NCBI GenBank assembly: GCA_035493955.1
Contig: DATJHI010000001.1
Span: 56,412-120,411, forward strand
DNA: 64,000 nt
Reading direction: 5' to 3'
From: NCED01 sp035493955
GTDB lineage: Bacteria; Pseudomonadota; Alphaproteobacteria; Caulobacterales; Caulobacteraceae
Below, piece after piece: positions 35,065 through 45,934 of this stretch. Every line of letters begins with the position of its first letter. Position 1 is the stretch's first letter. The notes under the pieces were generated by a model. That model had not been told where the DNA came from and made no database searches. It saw only the letters and a list, made by a program, of their open reading frames with translations. A program made the position numbers and the translations under genes.

Positions 35065-35793
35065 ATGATCGATCCCGCCGCCCTTACCGCCGACAGCTTC
35101 AGCCTGGTCTCCATCTTCCTGCGCGCGAGCTGGGTGGTTAAGGGGATCATGGTCGTCCTGGCGATGGCCTCGCTATGGTCCTGGGCGATCATCATCGACA
35201 AGGCCTTCCGTTTCACCGCCCTCAATCGCGAGGCCGACAGGTTCGAGGACGCGGTCAGTTCCGGGCGCAGCCTGGAAGAGGTCGCCGCCGAAGCCGGCGA
35301 GAAGACCAAACAGCCCTTGCCGCGGCTGCTGCAGACGGCCCTTCACGAATGGCGCGAAGGGCGCGGTCGCGGCGCTTTGAGCGAAACCCAGACCGCGCTT
35401 CTGATCCAACGCATCGACCGGGCCCTCGATTCCATCATCGCGCGGGAGACCCGCCGGGTGGAGGAGGGGCTGGGCAGCCTGGCCATCGTCGCCACCGCCT
35501 CGCCCTTCGTCGGCCTGTTCGGGACGGTGTGGGGGATCATGAGCGCCTTCCAGTCCATCGCCCTGCAGAAGAACACCAACCTGACCGTGGTGGCCCCCTC
35601 GATCGCCGAGGCTCTGTTCGCCACCGCCATCGGTCTGGCCGCGGCCATTCCGGCCTATGTCGGCTACAACAAGTTCTCCACCGACGCCTCCAAGTTCGCC
35701 GGCCGGCTGGAAAGCTTCGCCGACGAACTGGCTTCCGCCATCGCCCGCCGTCTCGCCGACCGCTTGAACGGCGCGCGCACCGAGGAGCGTTGA
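35065..35793 (+). CDS. tolQ: Tol-Pal energiser subunit TolQ
   Basis: 242 residues, MotA/TolQ/ExbB family. Three membrane helices: near residues 20-45 (SWVVKGIMVVLAMASLWSWAIII), 130-155 (LGSLAIVATASPFVGLFGTVWGIM) and about 175-200 (APSIAEALFATAIGLAAAIPAYVGYNKF). With TolR it forms the proton-driven motor of the division-associated Tol-Pal system. A 69-base gap after ybgC may contain a promoter; tolR follows four bases downstream. Confidence 0.96.
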   Translation: MIDPAALTADSFSLVSIFLRASWVVKGIMVVLAMASLWSWAIIIDKAFRFTALNREADRFEDAVSSGRSLEEVAAEAGEKTKQPLPRLLQTALHEWREGRGRGALSETQTALLIQRIDRALDSIIARETRRVEEGLGSLAIVATASPFVGLFGTVWGIMSAFQSIALQKNTNLTVVAPSIAEALFATAIGLAAAIPAYVGYNKFSTDASKFAGRLESFADELASAIARRLADRLNGARTEER

Positions 35794-35797
35794 GGCC

Positions 35798-36325
<528 letters not shown>

Positions 36326-36331
36326 GCCGCC

Positions 36332-37171
36332 ATGTCCACCGATCTCAGACCCGCCCTGGTCGGCTCCGTCGCCCTGCACCTGTCGCTGGCGGCGATCGGC
36401 CTGATCGCCTGGCCGAAACTGGCCAAGCCGATCCCGATGTCGTCGGTTTCGGTCAAGCTGGTGGCCCAGGCGCCGGTGACCGACGTGCGTCCCGCGCTGG
36501 AGGCGCCGGAGCCGGCGCCGGCCGCCGCGCCGGAACCCACGCCGGCGGCCCCTCCGCCCGAGCCTGCTCCCCCCCCGCCGGCGCCGACGCCGGCTCCGCC
36601 CAAGCCTGCGCCCGTCCCCCCGCCGCCGGCGCCCGCGCCGACGCCGCTGGACCTGGACGCCCTGGCCTCCAAGCTGAAGACCAAGCCGCCGTCCAAGCTG
36701 GACCTGACCGCCCTGGCCTCGAAGCTGCCGCAGAAGACCCAGCCGAAACTCGACCTCAACGCCCTGGCCAAACCGCAGCGGCCCGCCAACGCGTCCCGGG
36801 GGACATTGCGTCCCGAACTGGCCGTGCAGTCGCGCACCGCCGCCGGCGCGGCCCAGGGCCTGACCTCGGACGAGGCGAGCCTTCTGGCCGCCAAGCTGAA
36901 CCGGTTGTGGAATCCCAACTGCGGGGCGGAGGGGGCGGCCGACGTCCAGGTCAAGGTCAATATCCGCCTTGGCCCGACCGGCGCCCTGGCCTCGCCCCCG
37001 GCGGTGGTCGGACCGCAGTCGAACAACCCGGTCTGGCAGGCGGCCGCTCAGCGCGCCCTGACCGCGGTCGCCCGCGGCGCGCCCTACGACGAACTGCCCC
37101 GTGACCGCTATGCGATCTGGAAAGACATCAACTTCAACTTCAATGCGCGACAGGCATGCGGGGGCGTTTGA
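36332..37171 (+). CDS. tolA: Tol-Pal protein TolA
   Basis: 279 residues, recognised by position and architecture. One N-terminal membrane helix (ALVGSVALHLSLAAIGLIAW), a long Pro/Ala/Glu spacer (about 55-110), then three consecutive LDLxALA repeats at about 105-150 (LDLDALASKL, LDLTALASKL, LDLNALAKP), and a C-terminal TolA/TonB-like domain with a Cys pair (NPNCGAEGAADVQVKVNI to NARQACGGV). The spacer is not the Lys/Ala-rich helix of E. coli TolA. Confidence 0.9.
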   Translation: MSTDLRPALVGSVALHLSLAAIGLIAWPKLAKPIPMSSVSVKLVAQAPVTDVRPALEAPEPAPAAAPEPTPAAPPPEPAPPPPAPTPAPPKPAPVPPPPAPAPTPLDLDALASKLKTKPPSKLDLTALASKLPQKTQPKLDLNALAKPQRPANASRGTLRPELAVQSRTAAGAAQGLTSDEASLLAAKLNRLWNPNCGAEGAADVQVKVNIRLGPTGALASPPAVVGPQSNNPVWQAAAQRALTAVARGAPYDELPRDRYAIWKDINFNFNARQACGGV

Positions 37172-37255
37172 CGGCCCCGCGCGTTTGCTTTGGGGGCTGC
37201 GGCGGGTTCGCTTGCCGCGCGAACGACGATAGAAAGGTTTGACGGAGTGGCTCGG

Positions 37256-38572
37256 ATGCGTCTGCGACGACTGTTGGCTGCGATGTTCGCCCTGGTCATG
37301 GTGGCGAGCTTGGCCTCCGCGCCCGCGCGCGCCCAGGTCGAGGTCGACGTCAACAAGGGGGTGGTCACTCCCCTGCCCATCGCGGTGCCCGGTTTCAGCG
37401 GGACGGAGACGCGATCGGCCGGCATCGGCGCCGACATCGCCAAGGTGGTGTCGGCGGACCTGGAACGCTCGGGCTTCTTCCGGCCGCTGGATCCCAACGG
37501 CTTCATCGAGCGCAACCTGGACGTGGCCGTTCAGCCCCGCTTCCAGGACTGGCGGGTGGTCAACGCCCAAGCCCTGGTCAACGGCGCGGCCGCCATCGGC
37601 GCCGATGGCCGTCTGCAAGTCGATTTCCGGGTCTGGGACGTGTTCAACGAAAAACAGATCCTGGGCCTCCAGTTCGTGTCCACCCCGGAGAACTGGCGCC
37701 GGGTGGCCCACAAGATCTCCGACGCGGTCTACAAGCAGCTGACCGGCGAGGACGGCTATTTCGACACCCGGATCGTGTTCGTGGCCGAGAGCGGGCCCAA
37801 GACCAACCGGATCAAGCAGCTCGAGATCATGGACCAGGACGGGGCCAACCCCAGCTACCTGACCCCGACCACCTACCAGGCCATGACGCCCCGGTTCTCC
37901 GCCACCGACCAGGAGATCACCTACATGGCCCTGCGCGCCGATTCCGCGCGCATCTATCTGTTCAACATCGAGACCGCCCGCCAGGAGACCCTGGGCCAGT
38001 TTTCCGGCATCGTCTTCGCCCCGCGCTTCTCCCCCGACGGCGGCAAGGTGGCCTTCTCGGTGGAGAGGAACGGCAACACCGACATCTATGTGATGGACCT
38101 GAAGACCCGGGCGTCGACCCGGATCACCAGCGATCCGGCCATCGACACCTCCCCGTCCTTTTCCCCCGACGGGACCAAGCTGGCGTTCAACTCCGATCGC
38201 GGCGGCGGGCCCCAGCTCTATGTGATGAACGTGGACGGCTCGGGCGTGCACCGCATCTCCTACGCCGCCGGCCGTTACACCACTCCGGTCTGGAGCCCGA
38301 AGGGCGACTTCATCGCCTTCACCAAACAGACGGGCGGCGAATTCCACATCGGAGTCATGCGCCCCGACGGCTCGGACGAGCGGATTTTGACCACCAGCTA
38401 CCTGGACGAGGGTCCCACCTGGGCGCCCAACGGCCGGGTGCTGATGTTCTCGCGCGAGACGCGGGGCGGCGGCTCGCGGTTATGGTCTGTTGACATATCG
38501 GGCCGAAACCTGCGGGCAGCGCCCTATGCCGGCGCGGCCTCCGACCCCGCCTGGTCGCCTTTGTTGAAGTGA
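37256..38572 (+). CDS. tolB: Tol-Pal periplasmic protein TolB
   Basis: 438 residues. Sec signal peptide (LLAAMFALVMVASLASAPARAQ) then the N-terminal domain (VVTPLPIAVPGFSG, IAKVVSADLERSGFFRPLD) and a six-bladed beta-propeller with repeated SPDG motifs (APRFSPDGGKVAF, SPSFSPDGTKLAF, TPVWSPKGDFIAF). It links Pal at the outer membrane to TolA. The internal ATG was chosen for the signal peptide and the GGAG eight bases upstream. Confidence 0.96.
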   Translation: MRLRRLLAAMFALVMVASLASAPARAQVEVDVNKGVVTPLPIAVPGFSGTETRSAGIGADIAKVVSADLERSGFFRPLDPNGFIERNLDVAVQPRFQDWRVVNAQALVNGAAAIGADGRLQVDFRVWDVFNEKQILGLQFVSTPENWRRVAHKISDAVYKQLTGEDGYFDTRIVFVAESGPKTNRIKQLEIMDQDGANPSYLTPTTYQAMTPRFSATDQEITYMALRADSARIYLFNIETARQETLGQFSGIVFAPRFSPDGGKVAFSVERNGNTDIYVMDLKTRASTRITSDPAIDTSPSFSPDGTKLAFNSDRGGGPQLYVMNVDGSGVHRISYAAGRYTTPVWSPKGDFIAFTKQTGGEFHIGVMRPDGSDERILTTSYLDEGPTWAPNGRVLMFSRETRGGGSRLWSVDISGRNLRAAPYAGAASDPAWSPLLK

Positions 38573-38591
38573 GTCGAGTTCGCGTGATCGA

Positions 38592-38622
38592 CCGCGGCGT
38601 CCCTGGCCGCGGCGCCCTTTTT
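38592..38622 (+). terminator. Hairpin plus T5 between tolB and pal
   Basis: CCGCGG / CCGCGG stem with a 9-base loop, followed after CGCCC by TTTTT. This is an intrinsic-terminator pattern inside the tol-pal operon. It could lower or separate expression of pal, or act as a processing site. Confidence 0.45.
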
Positions 38623-38642
38623 GAGCCTCTGAGGAGAACCTG

Positions 38643-39197
38643 ATGACCCCGCGTCTGATCGTCCGCACCGCCCTGCTGGCAGCCGCGGCTGCAACCTTGG
38701 CGGCCTGCGCCAGCAGCAAGCCGCCGCCGCCGGCTCCGACGCCCTACACCCCGCCGCCGGCCCCCGCGCCTGCGCCGCCGCCCTATACCCCGCCGCCGCC
38801 GGTCGCCTCCGGACCGACCGGACCCATTCCCGGCTCGACGCAGGACTTCGTCATCAACGCCGGCGACCGGGTCTATTTCGATTTCGACCAGTTCACCCTG
38901 CGCGACGACGCCAAGGGCGTGCTCGACCGCCAGGCCCAGTGGCTGCAGCGCTATCCGCAGGTGATGATCCGCATCGAGGGCAACGCCGACGAGCGTGGCA
39001 CCCGCGAATACAACCTTGCCCTGGGTGCCCGCCGCGCCGAGAGCGTCCGGGCCTATCTGGCCAGCCGCGGCATCGCCGGCGGCCGGATCAGCACCATTTC
39101 CTACGGCAAGGAGCGGCCCATCGACGCTGGCACGGGCGAGGACGCCTGGGCCCGCAACCGCAACGCCCACACCGCCTTGACCAGCGGCGCGCGCTAG
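38643..39197 (+). CDS. pal: Peptidoglycan-associated lipoprotein Pal
   Basis: 184 residues. Lipobox LAAC (Cys about 22), a Pro-rich linker, and an OmpA-like peptidoglycan-binding domain: VYFDFDQFTLRDDAKGVL, IRIEGNADERGTREYNLALGARRAESV and ISTISYGKERP. The NADERGT and LGxRRA elements are diagnostic. Anchors the outer membrane to the cell wall in Tol-Pal. Preceded by a terminator-like hairpin. Confidence 0.97.
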   Translation: MTPRLIVRTALLAAAAATLAACASSKPPPPAPTPYTPPPAPAPAPPPYTPPPPVASGPTGPIPGSTQDFVINAGDRVYFDFDQFTLRDDAKGVLDRQAQWLQRYPQVMIRIEGNADERGTREYNLALGARRAESVRAYLASRGIAGGRISTISYGKERPIDAGTGEDAWARNRNAHTALTSGAR

Positions 39198-39313
39198 ACT
39201 GGAACCGAAGGGGGCGGCGGCCGGCTGGCCGCCGCCTTAACCCTGCCCCGGTCTTACGCTTTCGTTCTCGACCTCTCCGCCCGAGCCGGGCGGGCGCGGA
39301 GCCTGGATTGCTG

Positions 39314-40276
39314 ATGATGGCGCACCGACGTCTGCAGACCTTCGCCGCCGGCCTCCTCCTGGCCGCTCTCGCCAGCGGCGCCGTCCAGGCCCAGACCGGG
39401 GCCGACCGGCGGCTGGACCGGGTGGAGCGCGACCTCAAGACCCTTCAGTCCATCGTCCTGCAGGCCCAGGCGACGGGCCAGCCCGTGGTGGTCCGGCCCG
39501 AAGGCGCGGACCCGGCGGTGACGGCTCTCGCCTCCAAGGTGGACGACCTTGAGCAGACCCTGCAACGCATCAACGGCCAGGTGGAGACCCTGGGCCACGA
39601 TCTCGACCAGGCCCGGCGCGCCGACCAGGCGGCTCAGGCCGAGCAGCGCGTCCAGGACAAGCTGCTGGCCGATCGGCTGACCCGGATCGAGACCCAGCTC
39701 TCCTCCCTGACCCAGGCGGCCACCGCCGCCGATCCCGGCCTGGCCGACGCCGGCGCCTCTGCGGATACGGCTTCCAACCCCCGCCGCCTCGGCGGCGCCG
39801 CCGACGCCACCGGCCGGGCTCAGGCCCAGGATGCGGGCGTGCTCGGGGGCCGAGGTCCGCCGCCGCCCCCGCCGCCCCCGCCGCCCCAGGGCCCGAACGA
39901 GACGTTCGCGGCGGCCCGCGCCCTGTTCGCCGACGGCCAGAACGGCGGCGCGGCGGACGCCTTCCAGGATTTCATCAGCCGCTACCCGACCAACGCCCGC
40001 ACGCCCGAGGCCTACTACTGGTTGGGGGAGAGTTACTACGCCCAGAAGGGCTATCAGAACGCCACGGCGGCCTACGCCTCGGCCCTGCGCAACCGGCCGA
40101 CCACCGCCTGGGCTCCGGCGGCCATGGTGCGGTTGTCCCAGGCCTTGGTGCAATCCAACCAGACGGCCCAGGCCTGCGCCGCCCTGTCCGAATTCGACCA
40201 GCGCTATGCGGCGCGCGCCAGCGCGGCGGTGAAGACCAATGCAGAGGCCGTCCGCCGCCGCGCCCGCTGCAGTTGA
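39314..40276 (+). CDS. cpoB: Cell division coordinator CpoB (YbgF)
   Basis: 320 residues. Signal peptide (LLLAALASGAVQAQ), an N-terminal coiled-coil trimerisation region (RLDRVERDLKTLQSIVLQAQ, VDDLEQTLQRINGQVETLG), a Pro-rich hinge with a run of ten prolines, and a TPR domain (AFQDFISRYPTNARTPEAYY, WLGESYYAQKGYQNATAAYA). It ties peptidoglycan synthesis to the Tol system in E. coli. Two in-frame ATGs occur together, and the first is used. tilS may start within its 3' end. Confidence 0.9.
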   Translation: MMAHRRLQTFAAGLLLAALASGAVQAQTGADRRLDRVERDLKTLQSIVLQAQATGQPVVVRPEGADPAVTALASKVDDLEQTLQRINGQVETLGHDLDQARRADQAAQAEQRVQDKLLADRLTRIETQLSSLTQAATAADPGLADAGASADTASNPRRLGGAADATGRAQAQDAGVLGGRGPPPPPPPPPPQGPNETFAAARALFADGQNGGAADAFQDFISRYPTNARTPEAYYWLGESYYAQKGYQNATAAYASALRNRPTTAWAPAAMVRLSQALVQSNQTAQACAALSEFDQRYAARASAAVKTNAEAVRRRARCS

Positions 40277-40295
40277 TCCCCGACCTCCGGTGGAC

Positions 40296-41603
40296 ATGAT
40301 CGCGGCGGCGGCCAATGCCGTCTTTGATCGCCGCCTCGACGCCGACTCTTCCGCCCCGGTCGCCCTCGCCCTGTCGGGCGGCGGCGATTCGCTGGCCCTG
40401 CTGGGACTCGCCGCGCACTGGTGCAGGGCGAGGGGTCGTCCGCTCCTGGCCCTGACCATCGACCACGGGCTGCATCCCGACAGCGCCGCCTGGACCCGGG
40501 CGGCGGGGGAGGCGGCGGCCCACGCAGGCGCCGCCTGGCGGGCGCTCCCGTGGGACGGGCCCAAACCCGCTTCGGGCCTGCCTGCCGCCGCCCGGATGGC
40601 GCGGCATCGATTGTTGGCCGAGGCCGCCCGCGCGGCGGGCGCCCGCGTCCTGCTGATCGGCCACACCCGCGACGACGCGCTCGAGGGCGAGCTGATGCGC
40701 GAGGCGGATGTCCCGGGCCTGGGCCGCCTCGGGGAATGGACCCCGTCGCCGGTCTGGCCGGAGGGCCGGGACCTGTTCCTGCTGCGCCCCCTGCTGGATC
40801 AACGCCGCCCGGCGCTCAGGGCCTGGCTGGCCGAACGCGGCCAAGCCTGGCTGGACGATCCGGCCAACGAGGATTTGCGCCATCCCCGGGCCCGCGCCCG
40901 TGTTTCCCTTCGTCCCTCGGGGGAAAAGGGGGATGCGAAGCGGCCCGATGAGGGGGTTCTGCGGCCGCCCCATCCGACCTCCATCGACGCCGCCGCCTTT
41001 TCCGACGGCCGCCTCGCGCTTCCGCAGAAATCCTTGCCCGGCCGTCTGCTCGCCGCCGCCCTGCTGTGCGCGGCCGGGACCAGCCGTCCACCCCGCGGCG
41101 AGCCGCTGGAGCGACTGCTCACTCGCTTGCAGGCGGGCGGCCCGGTCCAGGCGACCCTCGCCGGGGCGCGGATCGTGGCCGATGGCGAGACGGTGCAGAT
41201 CGGCCGCGACGCCGGCGAACGGTTCCGGAACGACGGTCTCGCCCCCCTTTCGCTCAAGCCCGGGACGGCGACGGTGTGGGACGGCCGGTTCGAGCTGGTC
41301 GCCGTCGAGCCGGGGTGGACGGTCCTGGCCCTGGGCGGGGCGATCGCGCGGCTCGGCGCCCACGACCGCCGCAGGCTGAAGCGGATTCCGCCCTGGGCCC
41401 GGGGGGCGGCGCCGGCCCTGGCGGACGGCGCCGGGTCGGTCCGCCTCCCCATCCCGTTCGGCGACGGCCCCGTCACGGCGACAAGCTTGGCCGGCCCCCG
41501 CCTGGCCGCAGCCTGCGGCCTTATCGCCCACGAATCGGGGATCGCCGATTCACGACATGGCGCAGACGCCGTCCTCACCCTATGTTCAGGTCCTGTGGAC
41601 TAG
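40296..41603 (+). CDS. tilS: tRNA(Ile)-lysidine synthetase TilS
   Basis: About 435 residues. The ATP-pyrophosphatase P-loop is ALALSGGGDSLALLG, followed by TIDHGLHPDSA, LIGHTRDDALEGELMR and WLDDPANEDLRHPRARAR. It converts the wobble C of tRNA-Ile(CAU) to lysidine. After RARAR an unusual segment (SLRPSGEKGDAKRPDEGVLR) is encoded by a palindromic repeat inserted in frame. The C-terminal part (AAGTSRPPRGEPLERLLTRL) is typical. The ATG giving MIAAAANAVFD is chosen; starts further upstream would overlap cpoB. Confidence 0.87.
   Translation: MIAAAANAVFDRRLDADSSAPVALALSGGGDSLALLGLAAHWCRARGRPLLALTIDHGLHPDSAAWTRAAGEAAAHAGAAWRALPWDGPKPASGLPAAARMARHRLLAEAARAAGARVLLIGHTRDDALEGELMREADVPGLGRLGEWTPSPVWPEGRDLFLLRPLLDQRRPALRAWLAERGQAWLDDPANEDLRHPRARARVSLRPSGEKGDAKRPDEGVLRPPHPTSIDAAAFSDGRLALPQKSLPGRLLAAALLCAAGTSRPPRGEPLERLLTRLQAGGPVQATLAGARIVADGETVQIGRDAGERFRNDGLAPLSLKPGTATVWDGRFELVAVEPGWTVLALGGAIARLGAHDRRRLKRIPPWARGAAPALADGAGSVRLPIPFGDGPVTATSLAGPRLAAACGLIAHESGIADSRHGADAVLTLCSGPVD
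40903..40977. repeat. REP-like palindromic element inside tilS
   Basis: Two hairpin-forming parts in a row: TTTCCC..GGGAAA around CCCTCGGGGG, then GATGAGGGGG..CCCCATC around a GC-rich loop. The middle GATGCGAAGCGG and GATGAGGGG are typical of dispersed intergenic palindromic repeats of Caulobacterales. It lies in frame and adds about 25 residues to TilS. Confidence 0.6.
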
Positions 41604-41646
41604 GAACGAGGCGGCGCAGGATTTCGCGCGCCCAGGGACGACACTG

Positions 41647-43536
<1,890 letters not shown>

Positions 43537-43611
43537 GGCTCAGGCCTTCGCCCGGCGGGACGCCGGCGCCGGCTATGGTCCACCAAGAGGCCGCCGCCAC
43601 CGGAGGGCGAA

Positions 43612-44427
43612 TTGAACGCACCAGCCCTGCGCCCCCTGGTCATGGGGGTGGTCAACCTGACCCCGGACAGCTTCTCCGACGGGGGCCGTCTGCCCGACTT
43701 GGCCTCGGGCCTGGCCCATGCGCGCGGCCTGATCGCCGCCGGGGCGGACATCTTGGACATCGGCGGGGAATCGACTCGTCCCGGCGCCGAGCCGGTGGCG
43801 GAGACCGAGGAGCTGGCCCGGACCCTGCCGCTGATCGCGGCGGTGCGGGCGGAAAGCGCGATCCCCCTTTCCATCGACACCTTCAAGCCCGGGGTCGCCC
43901 GCGCGGCTGTGGGGGCCGGGGCGCAGATCTGGAACGACGTCACCGCCCTGCGCGGCGCCCCGGACAGCCCGGACGTCGCCGCCGAGCTCGGCTGCGACGT
44001 GGTGTTGATGCACATGCAGGGCGAGCCGCGCACCATGCAGGCCAGTCCCGCCTATGACGACGTGGTCGCCGAGGTGGCGGAGTTCCTGGCCGCCCGGGCC
44101 GAGGCGGCCATGGCCGCCGGGGTGGCGCGGGAGAAGATCTGGCTCGATCCAGGCGTCGGCTTCGGCAAGAGCCTGGTCCACAACCTGGCCATCCTGGCCC
44201 ACCTCGACCGTATCGTCATCCTGGGGTTTCCGGTCCTCCTGGGCGTCAGCCGCAAATCCTTCATTCACAAGCTGGACAAGACCGCCGCCGATCCGGCCGA
44301 CCGGCTGGGGGGCTCGCTGGCGGCGGCCCTGGCCGGCGCCCGGGCGGGCGTGGCCGCCCTGCGGGTGCATGACGTGCGCGAGACGGTGCAGGCCCTGACG
44401 GTCGAGGCGGCGATTAGGCGCGCCTGA
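43612..44427 (+). CDS. folP: Dihydropteroate synthase
   Basis: 271 residues. Joins p-aminobenzoate to the pterin in folate synthesis and is the sulfonamide target. Signatures: MGVVNLTPDSFSDGG, ADILDIGGESTRPGA, ISIDTFKPGVAR-type strand (LSIDTFKPGVARAA), and LLGVSRKSFI. TTG start with GGAGG about six bases upstream. Next to ftsH, as in many proteobacteria. Confidence 0.94.
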   Translation: MNAPALRPLVMGVVNLTPDSFSDGGRLPDLASGLAHARGLIAAGADILDIGGESTRPGAEPVAETEELARTLPLIAAVRAESAIPLSIDTFKPGVARAAVGAGAQIWNDVTALRGAPDSPDVAAELGCDVVLMHMQGEPRTMQASPAYDDVVAEVAEFLAARAEAAMAAGVAREKIWLDPGVGFGKSLVHNLAILAHLDRIVILGFPVLLGVSRKSFIHKLDKTAADPADRLGGSLAAALAGARAGVAALRVHDVRETVQALTVEAAIRRA

Positions 44428-44466
44428 CCCCTTGCCAGGGCGCGGCAAATCCGCATGGTCGGGGCC

Positions 44467-44949
44467 ATGGCGCTCACCGTCCGACCTGCCGTTCCTGCCG
44501 ACGCCGAGCTGATCCTGGGCTTCATCCGGGAACTGGCCGACTACGAGCAGTTGTCGCACGAGGCGGTGGCCACAAGGGTCGACATCGCCGCCGCCCTGTT
44601 CGATCCGCCGCCCAAGGTGTTCTGCGAGATCGCCGAGGAGGACGGTGCGCCGGTGGGCTTCGCCCTGTGGTTCTACAATTTCTCCACCTTCCAGGGCCGG
44701 GCCGGGCTTTATCTCGAGGACCTCTACGTCAGGCCTGCCGCGCGGCGGGCGGGGGTGGGCGGGGCGCTGCTGCAGCATCTGGCCCGGCGCTGCGTCGACG
44801 AGGGGCTGGGCCGGCTATGCTGGTCTGTCCTGGCCTGGAACCGGCCGGCGATCGATTTCTACGAGGGCCTGGGCGCGCGCCTGACCGAGGATTGGGTGGG
44901 CTGCCGGCTGGAGGGCGCCGCCCTTGCCGCGCTCGGCAAGGCCAGATGA
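44467..44949 (+). CDS. GNAT-family N-acetyltransferase
   Basis: 160 residues. The fold shows LTVRPAVPADAELILGFIRELADYEQ at the N-terminus, GLYLEDLYVRPAARRAGVGGALLQHLARRCVDEG holding the acetyl-CoA-binding V-R-P-x-x-R-x-x-G-V-G loop, and LAWNRPAIDFYEGLGAR. The N-terminal and VLxWN-type motifs resemble diamine acetyltransferases. An ATG 12 bases upstream is also possible. Confidence 0.85.
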   Translation: MALTVRPAVPADAELILGFIRELADYEQLSHEAVATRVDIAAALFDPPPKVFCEIAEEDGAPVGFALWFYNFSTFQGRAGLYLEDLYVRPAARRAGVGGALLQHLARRCVDEGLGRLCWSVLAWNRPAIDFYEGLGARLTEDWVGCRLEGAALAALGKAR

Positions 44950-44959
44950 GGAACCCCGA

Positions 44960-45763
44960 GTGAGCCGCGGCGAGGCGCGGGGCCGGGTTCTGGTCATCGC
45001 CGGCTCGGACTCCGGCGGCGGGGCGGGGATCCAGGCCGACATCAAGACCGTCACCGCCCTGGGCGGCCATGCCGCCACCGCCATCACGGCGGTAACCGTG
45101 CAGAACACCCTGGGCGTGCACGGGGTCTATCCCATCCCCTTGTCGGTGATCGAGGCCCAGGCCCGCGCGGTGCTCGACGACATCGGGACCGACGTGGTCA
45201 AGACCGGCATGCTGGGCGAGGCCGCGGTGGTGGAGCTTGCCGCCCGGTTGATCGAGGCCGCCGACGCGCCGGCGGTGATCGATCCGGTCATGGTCGCCAA
45301 GGCCGGGGCGGCGCTGCTGGATGCGGACGCCGTGGGCGCGGTGAAGGAATGGCTGGTCCCCCGGGCGGCGCTTTTCACACCCAATGCGCCGGAGGCCGCC
45401 GCCCTGACCGGCCTCGCGGTCGAGACCACCGACGACCTGCAGCGGGCAGGGGAGGCCCTCCTGGCCCTCGGCGCGGCGGCGGTGCTGATGAAGGGCGGCC
45501 ATGTGGCGGGCGCGCGGGTGGTGGATCTGCTGATGACCCCATACGCCACCACCCGCTACGAGACCGGACGCATCGACACGCGCCACACCCACGGCACGGG
45601 CTGCACCCTGGCCTCGGCCTGCGCCGCGGGCCTGGCCCAGGGGCTGTCCCTGGACGCCGCGGTGGGGCGGGCCCGCGACTATGTGCTGGAGGCGATCCGC
45701 CGCGCCCCTGGTTTCGGCGCCGGTCACGGCCCGCTCGACCACGCTTGGCCGACGAGGCGATAA
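44960..45763 (+). CDS. thiD: Hydroxymethylpyrimidine (phosphate) kinase ThiD
   Basis: 267 residues of the ribokinase fold. Phosphorylates HMP-P in thiamine synthesis. Motifs: VLVIAGSDSGGGAGIQADIKT, AVTVQNTLGVHG, IDPVMVAKAGAALL, VLMKGGHVAG and the ATP/anion hole HTHGTGCTLASA. GTG start with GAGGA upstream, ten bases after the GNAT gene stop. Confidence 0.94.
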   Translation: MSRGEARGRVLVIAGSDSGGGAGIQADIKTVTALGGHAATAITAVTVQNTLGVHGVYPIPLSVIEAQARAVLDDIGTDVVKTGMLGEAAVVELAARLIEAADAPAVIDPVMVAKAGAALLDADAVGAVKEWLVPRAALFTPNAPEAAALTGLAVETTDDLQRAGEALLALGAAAVLMKGGHVAGARVVDLLMTPYATTRYETGRIDTRHTHGTGCTLASACAAGLAQGLSLDAAVGRARDYVLEAIRRAPGFGAGHGPLDHAWPTRR

Positions 45764-45777
45764 GGTCGACTGCGAGC

Positions 45778-45795
45778 CCGGCCATCGATGGCCGG
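45778..45795. repeat. 18-base perfect palindrome after thiD
   Basis: CCGGCCATCGATGGCCGG, centred on ATCGAT, lies 15 bases after the thiD stop. It has no U-tract. It may stop thiD transcription or bind a regulator of serC. Confidence 0.4.
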
Positions 45796-45884
45796 AGCCG
45801 ACGCCGGCGCTGGCCCCAGCGAGAAAAGTGATCGCCTTTCCTCTTGCATTTCAGTCCGAACCGGGGTTTTTCCGCGCCGGGCCA

Positions 45885-45927
45885 CGCCCCCCCAACGGGG
45901 CGCAGTCCATCTGCAAGGATGGGAGAC
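45885..45927 (+). promoter_or_regulatory. Structured 5' leader of serC
   Basis: Two adjacent hairpins lie just before serC: CGCCCC/GGGGCG (45885-45902), and CCATC-TGCAAG-GATGG (45907-45922), whose 3' arm runs into GGGAG, the ribosome-binding site of serC. A serC leader motif is known upstream of serC in Alphaproteobacteria, and this fits its location and shape. I cannot match the consensus base by base from memory, so the call is a candidate. Confidence 0.45.
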
Positions 45928-45934
45928 AATCCAT

